NCBI GenBank assembly: GCA_013398295.1
Contig: VZSF01011128.1
Location: 1 to 64,000 of the forward strand
Length of the DNA stretch: 64,000 bases
Source of the DNA: Chionis minor
Lineage: Eukaryota; Chordata; Aves; Charadriiformes; Chionididae
Direction: 5' to 3'
In this document: piece by piece, positions 26,456 through 37,300 of the stretch
Numbering within the stretch: position 1 is the stretch's first letter
Layout: each line of letters starts with the position of its first letter
The notes under the pieces: model-generated
The model's input: the letters and a program-made list of their open reading frames with translations, nothing else
Told to the model about the DNA's origin: nothing
Database searches by the model: none
Made by a program: the position numbers and the translations under genes

Positions 26456-26786
26456 ATTTTCCGTCTGCCGGCGTTGGACGGCACAGACAAACTCTGAGTC
26501 AAGTCCTCAGCTGCACCTAACTTCTGGGTTCTGAGCTTTATAATTCACTCGCTGCTCAGAGAAAACTTTCAACCACCTTGAAAGTTTGACTTGCTGTTTA
26601 TTTATTTGAAGCTAAATAGTCAGATGCCCTTGAATATTTCCGGCAGGCCTGTTGCCACCACGCAGTGCCTCTTGCTATAAATTCAGACCATATCCCTCAG
26701 CACCGATTTCTATGGCACGATATAACCAATTTTGCTTGCCCCTTGCTCAAGCGCTGCGCAGAGCGGTGCAGAAACCCCGCTGAGGT

Positions 26787-26868
26787 TGATGAGGAAATTG
26801 AACTTCCCATTGAGATTGGATTAGGAGCCAATGTGGGACACCACTGCTGTAGAGCCTATTTCCCTGGG
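26787..26868. repeat. 82-bp duplication, copy 1
   Basis: The 82 bp beginning TGATGAGGAAATTGAACTTC and ending AGAGCCTATTTCCCTGGG recur without a mismatch 1189 bp downstream. After a 6-base indel, a further GGAACCTCC is shared. The origin is unknown; see copy 2. Confidence 0.95.
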
Positions 26869-27009
26869 CTGTAGGAACCTCCAGACGAACTTTCCTGCAA
26901 ACTCTTTGTTTGTTTCAGAAGCATATTCCCGGGATGCAAGGTGCCACGTGTCGCCCGTGCTGCAGCCATCGTACTGCTGAAGCCAATGAACTCAAAGTCG
27001 CCTCATACT

Positions 27010-27350
27010 GTGGCAGGGCAAAAAGCATAAATTCAACCATTAAAACACACTAGTTGGCACAATCATGTTGAAAAACAACATTTGGACCCCATTATATTAT
27101 AATTCAATATTGTTGTTGGTAACGTTTGATAAATTGCTGTTATATGTCATTTTAAGGGCGAGCTAAGGGACCGCGAGGCTGTTAAAGCATTAAAGCACTT
27201 AGCTGTTGCTGCTTAACAGTCAGCCTTTCGACTGAAGTCATTCTAATACAGTGCATTGTTAACTCGGAAAAATCATTTGTCTTTGCAAGTGATGACCTTT
27301 CTTTCCTGTTAAAGTCTTTATTGTTTCTAACTTTCTTTCTTCAAGATTAA
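27010..27350. promoter_or_regulatory. Candidate conserved non-coding element
   Basis: AT-rich sequence lying between the two copies of the 82-bp duplication, without repeats. It has a mixed AT core and an embedded CpG-bearing segment (GGGCGAGCTAAGGGACCGCG), a texture often seen in deeply conserved vertebrate enhancers. Not testable from one sequence. Confidence 0.2.
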
Positions 27351-27975
27351 AGCTTCATTGTATTTAATAAGAGAAAAAAAAAACCTGCCCAAAGGTTATT
27401 GCCTTCACATTTGGCTCCGTTAGGTGACTGATAACATTTCTACCTATCACCCACACATGTTAGGACTTTACTGATCTACATTACTTGAGAAATAAAATTT
27501 TAGGATCTCAAGCCAAGACATGGGTTACGCTAGTTTTCCCCTGTGCTGATGCAGTCAGTCCACCGCCGAATGCACCGGGAAGTTCATCGAAGGGAACGCC
27601 TGCCTGGCCACTGGCAATGTGTCCTGGAGACAGCCCTGGTGTCACCTCCTGGACACCCTGTGCCAGGGCCAGTCTGAGCCAGGCTTACCTTCCGGGAATG
27701 CCGCAGCCGCAATTGCCTCCATCCTTCATTTTGCAATACCGAATTGCACCAAACGTAGTAATACAATAAGCCTTCACTATTATAGTGGAAAAATTAAATT
27801 TGCCATTATTATGCCTTCACACAAATCCTCGTGGAAGAGTTAGCTTCTATTTGCATTAAGCAACTGTATTTCATATTGCATTGGTTAATACCAATGTCTT
27901 TAGAGGTCATCAAACTCAACAGTTAAAAAAATTAATCTGAGAATTTACAGCAGTTAAACACAGCTAAATAATTAA

Positions 27976-28057
27976 TGATGAGGAAATTGAACTTCCCATT
28001 GAGATTGGATTAGGAGCCAATGTGGGACACCACTGCTGTAGAGCCTATTTCCCTGGG
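27976..28057. repeat. 82-bp duplication, copy 2
   Basis: Exact copy, in direct orientation, of 26787-26868. The flanks differ (TTAA-rich on the left here, GC-richer around copy 1). No target-site duplication or terminal repeat is obvious around either copy. Confidence 0.95.
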
Positions 28058-29262
28058 GAACCTCCCAGCAAAAATCAGCCTCTTTATTGCTTTCCATATC
28101 ACTAATAAAATATGAAAGCAGAGAATACAATAAGATTTTCATATCATATTAATGACCTTCAGAATGCAATCAGACTAGCAGCTCTCGCTGAGCAATTTGC
28201 TAACATAATATAAAATTGTTAATACGATATGAAGGTCACTAAGACAGTATAAAAATTAGTGTAACGACAGCAACTAACCTAGGCCTTTCAGCAACAAGAA
28301 CAATTAACTTGCAACTTCATTTTTGCGACCCGTACCTCGTACGCATGTGTCAGGCACAAAATCAACAAGAAGGGCTGCAGCATCGTCGGGTTCGGAGGGC
28401 TTCACCTCTGCCTGCTTTGCACTCCCTTTACCTCTGCTGGCTCAAACCCGGGGTAGAAAAGAGGCACCTCACCCTGGATGTCTGCTAACTCAGTGTCCGG
28501 GGGTAAAGACAAAACGAAAAAAGAGGGAGCAAACACAAAGGTTGAGAGGACAATTGAAAAGATAAAACAGAATAAAAGGGAAAAGGAAGGAAGGAATACG
28601 AAGAAAAGCAGAGAAGCACCTTCAGAGCTCGTTAGAAAACCCACAAGCTCAGAAGCAGGACATGGGCTGACAGGCAAGTGTAGAAATCATCAAGCTTTGG
28701 GAACAACGGCGGTAGGAGGAGGCAGCAGAGCAAGGAGCTGACAGCCAGGGGCTGTGGTTTCCAGCCCTTGCTCCAGCATGGCAAGGTGCTGCTAGATCCC
28801 AGGCACGTTCTTCCCATCCTTCTGGCTCTCGCCTGTCTCCTGCAAAACTAAAAAATACTTCTAAGGGGTCCTGCTGTGCCAACCAGGTACCATGAGCACC
28901 TCAGAGGGACAGCACTGATAGTAAGGTAAAGTAGCATTCTAAAGGAGGACACTGACATCTCTAAAACACTTGTTGAGAAAAGCTTTGATTCAAGGGGACT
29001 TATGGCGAATAAAACAATAGTAGTATTTTTTAATGGCACCACATATTTAAAAATGAAACTATTTCAAAATTATATTAATCCTTTTCCTCCTGAGTAAAAC
29101 TGGCATGTTCAGAATCTAGTTTTGGTAGTTTAAACTTAAGGATGTCAGACAAAAAAGTTCTGGACAACTTTAAAATCAAGGATTTTTAAATAATAATAAT
29201 AATTTTAAAAAACCCCAAACCCAAACAAAAAACCCCAGAACAAACCACTTCAGTTTTTAAAG

Positions 29263-29280
29263 CCCTACTCTGAAGTAGGG
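29263..29280. repeat. Perfect 7-bp inverted repeat
   Basis: CCCTACT and AGTAGGG around a 4-base loop, next to an A/C-rich simple tract. No functional context seen. Confidence 0.5.
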
Positions 29281-31720
29281 TAACTTTGCTTTTCACCATA
29301 TAAATAGCATTGCTGAAGTACTAGAGAGCATAAAGAGGAGTGAACATCTTAAAGTCATTCTTCTAAGATCCTTTTAAGAAGCAGATTTAGTTAGAAGAGA
29401 AACTCTGCCCTTGATCCACTGTGTAACCTTTAGGACTAAGGCCTCTTTTTTCAAGTCTACCCATTTGGCCTCACATTAAAGGCCACCAGCGCAAAAGCAC
29501 AAACTCCAGGTGTCTTTCAGAAATTTCAGCATTAACAACTCAGCTTTCACTGCCACCACCAGTGAAACAGAGACAGCTGCACCACAGAGGAATGGCCAGA
29601 GAGGGTCAAACCAACGTTCCGCTGGGCTCCAAAATGTTCCCTCATGGGCCCAAGGACAACACAGGAGGGGCACAATCAATCAAGGCTTCTCCCACATTGA
29701 ACTCCTCTTCCAGACACTCCAAAACTCCTCTCCTCTGTGTGCTCACCTAAATAGCGTATACAATATCCTACAATAAGGCCATCTGCGGTTTAACAACTTG
29801 TTTCATGACAAGTCATCTCATTTTATTGACTTTGGACATTCTGGCTTCATTTCATGCCTCTCGTGGATTGACTTCATGAGGGACCTTGTTAAAATCTTTG
29901 GAAAAAATTAACCACAGCACTTCACAGTTGTTCTTTCCTCAATTAGGGTTTTGTCTAATTATACCAACATCACCACAACAAAGTGAGGATCTGATTGAAA
30001 TAAAAGTCTCTCTGAAAACTCTTCTGAACAGCAGAAACAGGTCAGACCACGGCTCTGTTTCCATAGACAGAGTTTTTATACAGGTACTTTAGTATTCTGG
30101 TAAATACAGTGGGGAAAAGTGCGTGGGAAGTCATTCTTCAGCTCCACAGTGTGGAAGAGGGGTATCTCCTCCTGGAGACTCATTTTACTGCCTGAGTCAA
30201 AGCCCCTTTATATGCATTTTATACAGGAATTGATTGGTATTTAATTAACCTAAACTTTATGCCATAGTCAATCTTTAATTAAATGCATCCTTAAGCATAG
30301 AATTTAGAGCTTTACCAGAATGACTTTAAGTGCAAGAAGCATTTTATGTTTTCCTCATAAACGAGAAACAAGGAACGAAGTAAAGAGCTATTTGCAAGGA
30401 GTCTCCTCAGTCAAACGCAAAACTGTTTGCAGGGAGCCATCCACCTGCAGAAGGAGACATCCAAACATTCCCCGTTGGGCACGGGGATTTAAGGAGGGTG
30501 AACCTAAAGCAACAGCAGTGCTTTGAAGGAAGAGCCTTTAGCTCCCATGAGCTCTTTGAAGCCTCAAAGCCTTGCGCAGCCTTTGAAAAACAAACTCCAG
30601 AAGAAAATAAAAAAAGGTATTATGAAAAACTTCCTAATGTAAACTGCAGTGATTAATTTTAATATCTTAAGTAGCTCAATATTGTTGAAATAGGACTGCC
30701 TAGCAATGAAAATAGCATCTTCATTATTTTATAATTTGCAACAGAAGCCTCTTTCCATGCAAATCTGCATCTGCTTTCTTTGCAAAATTCTGAGCCTTCT
30801 TATACAAAAAATGCTGAACACGACAAAGTGTAGAGTCAACTTATTTCCCATTGCCTTGTAATACTCATCCTTCACTGTTTAGCTTAACTTCACTCTCTAA
30901 ATACATGCAAGCATAATATTTGCTACAAATGTAAGCATGCAACTACCTGTCCGTACCATTACCGTCCTGAGCATCAGTCTGTCCCTCTCCGTGGCTTATC
31001 TCCGTCGCTCCGCAGCGGTGCTGTGCAGGAGCTCGGAGGTCGCCCTCCAGGCCCATCACGTCTTGCTCAGAGCATCACATGGAGCACCAGCACTGCAAGC
31101 AGGAGAAAGCAGCTGGAGAACATCACATGCTGTAGAGGACACGCAGGTGCAGACACCTTTAGGTGGTATCTGCTCAGCACCTTCTTGGCAAGCTTGGGAG
31201 ACTCCTGCATACAATCCTCTTGTGATTGACTCGTTTCCTTTTAACGTTACAGCAAGATGACATCCAGATGCTTTGACTCTCCAAGATGATACAAGGAGCA
31301 GCAGTGGTTTGGCACCTCTCAGGATCATATCGCAAACCTCATGTGCTGGCTTGGGTCTCTGAAAGCTTCCCATTCCTACTGTGCTGAGAGGAATATCCTT
31401 TCTGCTGAACACCAGGAGATCCAGCTGGCCTGGGCCGAGATGCCATCGTCCTCCCAATGGGGAAAGCCACCTCGTGCTGGAGCAGAGCCCAACTCCCTCC
31501 TGGGGACAAGGTGCTCACACACAGGCAGAGGCCTCAAAGGAAGAGATCCCACCTCCATCCCTGCACGTGAAGGAGAGCAGAGCTGCCAGAGCTTCTCTGT
31601 CCCCTCATTCTCCTTCACTGCCTGAAAACTGATCTGTCCCTGCAAAAGCCTGTGGATTCCTACAGAGGTTGAAGTTCTGATGCGTTCAGGTGTATTTGTG
31701 CACAGATTTCCTATCTCCTT

Positions 31721-31735
31721 TTTTTTTTTTTTTTA
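31721..31735. repeat. Poly-T tract
   Basis: A run of about 15 T. On the opposite strand it could be a retroposon tail, but no element body was recognised beside it. Confidence 0.7.
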
Positions 31736-34126
31736 AACATAACTAATTTGTTTATTCTTATTAAAAAGATATGTTTGTGAGCAGAGCAAGCCACTCTCCT
31801 CCCCAAAGAAATGATTCTGTAGTTATTATCAATGAATACCCGTGACGGAGTATTTTCACGTTTATGACCTGCCGGCTGTCCTTGCATAACGAAGCGTGGC
31901 AGGCTGCCGTGAGGCCACGGACATGGGCAAACCCAGGGGGCAGCAGGCTGCAGACGGAGCCGCCATGCCTGGTCGGGGTCCCAACCCCAGCAGCCCCCGT
32001 AGCTCCTTCCCTGACCTCCAGGGACCACGAAGGTGTTCCCTTACGGTCAACCCTTTGCAGCTGAGGGATATGCTCATCCCAGAGCATCCCACCACCTGAC
32101 CGCACAAGGGCATGAGTTGTCCAAGGATTAAAGCAGTGAAGATGATCTGGAAAATTCACTCTGTGTGTGAAAACAATGGTAATCAATTTTAATAAATTTT
32201 GAACAAGTGATGAAATGAATGATTTACGGATTGGGGCAAGCAGACAGGAACACAACCAGGATAAAAAATGCAGGAAAATCCATTATTTAAATCTATGTTG
32301 TTAATAAAATTTACAGTTATTCAGATGCAGTCATTTTCCAAATCTCGTTTACTTTACAGCATGAATGTTACTCATTGCACTGTACAATGAAAATAAATGA
32401 GCTAATCTGCTCTGTGATGCAGCGACAAGGTCCAAGGTTTCAAGGATTATCATTTAAATATTTCTGCCCCTACAGCTTTTTTTTGATGACTATAATCACC
32501 TCTTACAATAAATTACATCTAAAGAGAAATGTTTGCAACTTTATCTGGGCTACATATGACCACTCGATTTAGGGAGTTTGACATTAGAAGAAAGGTTGCC
32601 ATTAGGACATATGTATGTAAGCGTATTTTTCACGTGTCTGACCTGCATCAGTCGGGCCAAGCCCATCTGAGGTTGATGCCATGAACACTTTGGTGGTGCA
32701 GCTGGGAGAGGAGAGGAATGGGGCTATGGCAGGAGGCAGCTGGGAGGTTTTGGTCGCATCCAGCTGCTCCCCAGCCCTTCGGGGAACCCAGCCAGGCCAT
32801 TCATTCCCCAAGAGGCTCATCAGTTCAACACACTGCAGTGCCGTCACCAACGAGAAGTGCTAATTTTTTAAAGAACTTGAAAAAAAACCCAAATCAAACA
32901 AGAACACAAACTCCTCAAAAAACCCCAAACAAAACAAAAAACCCTATCATCCAACAAACTGACCTGCAGAATCATGGCCTATATGTACAAGAAAAATATA
33001 GAAGAGACCTATCGCAGTGTCATAACCATTGTTGGATCAGTTTTGGTAACTAGATGCATCTAGGCTCAAATCATCACTTCAAAATGAAGCATCACAGTTT
33101 TTCAGTTAAAGAAGGTGTCAAATAAAGCTTTTTTTTTTTTCATCCCCATCTGGAGCACAAAATATTTTACCATACTTAATGCAAATGACTCATTCAGCCT
33201 AAAAGTTTTCCACTTTTGAGGGAAAGATTCAATAAAACCTGCACACGAGGTACCTGCCTGCAGAACGGTGCAACTGCTGGTGCTGGACTCCCTGGTTAGT
33301 CAGTGCTCACGGAGTCCAACGTGAACCATGGCTCCTACAGGTGTTAAAGCCCTAGTGCACTTAGAGAATATCTAAGAATTGGCTAGAGTAGATCTCTAAA
33401 AAGCCAGAAAAGTGAAGTACAATGTCATAAAACAATGCTTTCTCATTTAATGATGCAATAATGTTGCGTGTGCCAATTACACTGCTTGCAGTTTCAAGCC
33501 TGCTCATATGATTGAAGCCTGTTGGCCAGGGAGCAACATCTATATGTGATGGACAGTCCAGAACAGTAAATAACAGCAAGAAATAGCTTTCCTTACTATT
33601 AAGAGTGCTTAGAGGTCAAAGTTTTTACTTAGCATTTTAAAATTTGCTTTTTATACCAGGTAAAGTAAGAAAATAGGCATGTTCACATGCTGTGTTTATA
33701 CTTGCAAGAAATTATCTATAATAGAAAGTAAACAATATATACTTACACATAGCAATGTTACTAAACTCCCCCCACCAAAGCAGGGGAATGGAGACTTCCC
33801 TCCTTATTTCTTATCAAAGGCCAAGACAATGTTAATGGTCTTTGGCCAAGCTCAAAAAAGATTTCCAATATGATATTAGCTTATAAAAGGAAATGGGAAA
33901 AAGCTTCAAGAGAAATCAGATTTGTTTTCTTCCATCTGAAGCTGTGTACATATCAGTTAGGACCTTCCTACTGCTTCATTAAACAAACTGAAGTATGAGA
34001 AAGTTTTCAACATAAACGTATTTAACAACAACAAACGAAACACGACCAAACACAAAACCCACCAAAACATAAGGTTTTTGAGCCCAAGAGCTAAGTTAAA
34101 ATCCACTCTTTTTTCTTTTCCCCCAG

Positions 34127-34343
34127 AAAAGCTGAAGAAATTTACAAAACTTTTCAAGAAGATGAAATCCGGGATGAAGAAGGAATGGAAGATGTAGATA
34201 AAAGTGCAATGAAGGAACCAGGCTTCTTAGATGCAGGCAGTAATTCACCTCCTATGGCCAGAAGTGATTTTTCTAAAGAGTTCACCACACAACAGGGAAC
34301 CACAGGAGAAAAAATAAAATCATGTAATACATTAGACCCATAA
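34127..34343 (+). CDS. Candidate terminal coding exon of an unidentified gene, acidic C-terminus
   Basis: A strong pyrimidine tract ending CTTTTCCCCCAG precedes 34127. The reading frame (two bases needed from the previous exon) runs 71 codons to TAA at 34341-34343. The translation is hydrophilic and acidic: it begins KAEEIYKTFQEDEIRDEEGM, continues EDVDKSAMKEPGFLDAGSNS, and ends in GEKIKSCNTLDP. Composition and codon choice look coding, but I do not recognise a family. The exon is on the plus strand, convergent with RPS6KA6. The previous exon and a clear poly(A) signal were not found. It may share a gene with 8753-8847 or be unrelated. Confidence 0.4.
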
Positions 34344-37300
34344 CTTCTTATAGTCTGACAAAACATGTAAGAAGAAAAAGAATTGTTATCTTCTTAGAAA
34401 CTAGGCCAATTCTGTTGCAAAGCTCCTTGTGAAATCAGTAGTAATTTGGAGCCTGTAAGATAGAATATGTTCTGCATGCACATTTTTTAAAGTTATCTGT
34501 ATAAAATACCACCTTCCTGTATCTTTCCTCTATATAAACCCTCTATTTGTTACAGTTACCTGATATACAACAAATCCCAGCAACCTGTCCCATTGGGCTG
34601 CAATACCTTGGGTAACTCACTCAAAACTCAACAGTTAAAGCAGAAGCCATTGGGTTTACTTTGGCAGCAATGCTAGCCGTTTATATAAACTGGGGTTTTC
34701 TCCACATAAATGACTTGAGCTTTTCATTTTGGATTTCTCTGGAGCTTTTAAATCCGTTCTCTGCAATGCTGCATTAAAATTCCTCTAATAGCATTTATAA
34801 TATGTCTCTAAAATTGAGAGACATAGTTTATAAAATTACAGTCAACGTGTGACAGCAAAAGAAACACAGAAATCTCCTCTTTTGGAACTGTTGCTCTTTT
34901 CTAGACCTAGATTCAATTTTGGGGGAGTTACCACTAAAGTCATTGACGAAGACCAACCTCCTCTTTCCAAAACTGGGACATCCTAAGACATCGTACAAGA
35001 TGTTGGCAAGACATTGTCCTCCTTCCACTAATGAACAGGTAAGCAGCTGACATAGACCTCATGTACTTGTGTAGAGGAACAGTATTATCTTCATTTGTAT
35101 TGTTTTCCCCTAAAGCTGATCATGGCTTGCACTGCACTAGAGAGCAGTCAATGAAAGGACTTTAAGTAAACTTCAAGCAAAGTTTTAAAATTACACATTG
35201 AGCTTCTCCTCCATCATGGAGAAGGCAGTCTCTTCAAAAAAGTTGTCTCCATTCACATCTCTCAAATAAGCACTGAAAACTTAGCCTGGAAAATCACTAA
35301 TGGAAATACAGGCCTTTTGCTCTGGTCTAAGAAACACCAAAGATGCATTTTTAGGTCTGTAACACAAGTAACGCTATGATCAAGACAACATATTTCAGTG
35401 TAAGTATATAGAAATAACTCTTCTCTTTTCCTGTAACGTACTTGACATTGAATACGTACATTGTCCTAAACAAAAATGCCTCATCCAACCAAAAATTCTG
35501 TTTGATCATTAAAAAAAGAAGAAAGAGAAAAGGGCTGACTAAATGGTACTGGAAATTCAGAAGATGTTTGTAAAAGGTCACCGAAGGTGGTTAAGAAGTT
35601 GGAGGAGGAGAGATGGCACAGCTGACTGCCTGCAGACCCATTTCCCACCCTGCTGACTTTGAGCAGTAGAAGAATGGTCATTCCCACCACATCCAACATA
35701 CAAACTCAGGGTGCTGCTGAAATTCTCTCCCTACCAACAGGCAACTGAGTTTTTGATCCATGAGTCTCATTAGGCTCATCATTGTCTTGGACATATTTAG
35801 AGCCTATGTTTTTGTCATTGCAGCAAACATTTAGCAACTGTCAAATACCTGATCACTAACAATAAAAAGAGACCCATTAAATTGTCTTGAGGTGCATATC
35901 TCAGCAGTCACCATTCTCTTTAAATTAAAACAATGCACTAAGCATCTCCTGGATACCACTGCAGTCCCGTAACATGCACTTATTTCTGGGTATGTTTTGC
36001 AGTTTTATTTGTATGACAGAAGGAAAAGAATCACTCAAGTTTTAAGCCCATGATAGCTCAACTCCTCATATCCTATTATATCCCATAACAGACTTTTTCT
36101 CCCTCTCCCTGAAATTGAAGATCTTTCCAGGTAATGAAATAGAAGACCAGGAAGCAAAAGTGTGAGTCCTGGAAAATGCCCTTAAGAGTGAGCCTGCATG
36201 AAGATGTTTAGTGCATGTTGGTGAGATGCTCTTTCCTCCTGCACCAGCCCCAGGTTTGCTCTTCAGCGGAGAAGGAATATAACTTGCCGAGTGCAGTAGG
36301 CTCACAGGCCAAGCAGCAACAGCAAGGAGAAGAACATCAACTTTACCCTGCTTTATTTCACTGCTTCTCTCTCCCAGAAAAACCACTCACTGGGACATTC
36401 TGATCAGATACAATTTAATTCAACCATAAAGAGCATGAATAAATGAAATGATCTGCCTTTGTGAAGGATTTTGTCATGCTATGGGTGCCAAGTGCTAACC
36501 ATCTGCGATTTTGCATGAGGTACGTAAGATTTGTATACAATGCCTGACAAACAGTGCAGGTAACTGGCAAGCAATCTCATCCAGTTTGTTATTTTTTGGG
36601 AAAACATTGGTTCTACCTCTGTGGATTAGAGCTACTCGACTAACATCTCTAATTTGTGCTCAGCATGGGGACAAAATCCCAAATAGGCAAAATATCAAAA
36701 GAAGTAAAATAAAGATTTTGAAAGATACGGTTAAGAGGAAGTTGCCAAGACAAGCCTTGCTGGTGTTGGAAAATTCCCTCTGAGATGGCAACTCTCAGGG
36801 AATAGTCCTCCATGACTCTCAGTGGGTTTCCGTACCAACATACCAACTCTGGCATGTTCAGTATTCCAGTCTATGAATAACGCTAGTCTTACTAAAAGTT
36901 GCAAAAATATTATTTCCCTTTACTCCTTTGATTTAGATGCAAGAAAGCAGAAGCTGCTCATTTTTTCCCCATCTACTATTAGTTTCAACCTGCTAGCCTA
37001 TGCTGAGGAGAAGGCTGGTTTTTCCTCATAAAAGCCAGTCCAACACTTCTTGCTTACCCAAGCACTGAGACAGTGTCCTCTGTAACCACCTGTTCTAGGG
37101 ACAAGCAAATCCGACCAGGCATGAGCCTTTGATTGAAAACCCCACTCTGTTCAAATCACATCCTACTTTAAAACAGCATAAAAATGGATTAATTAGTTTT
37201 CTTCAGAATGCTGCCTTATGTAGAGGTTGAGAGTCACCGTACAGGTTTTGAGTCATTATTTGCCAACTTACTAGTATCGACGTGATGATTTAGGAGGAAT

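Larger units (their letters stand above)
28058..34126. other. Intergenic region, no confident gene
   Basis: Alternating AT-rich DNA and GC-rich patches (28320-28450, 30970-31110, 31880-32110, 32690-32830). A/C-rich simple tracts occur at about 29197-29245 and 32880-32950. Frames up to 164 codons are unconvincing. If the exon at 34127 is real, part of this is an intron. Confidence 0.6.

Noticed and set aside
13974..30764. Perfect octamer motifs ATGCAAAT/ATTTGCAT at 13974, 27849 and 30757 as POU-factor sites
   Set aside because: About two or three are expected by chance in this length of AT-rich DNA. Their positions show no clustering.
31761..32255. 164-codon minus-strand frame
   Set aside because: No recognisable motif, overlaps open plus-strand frames in a GC patch, and has no exon signals.
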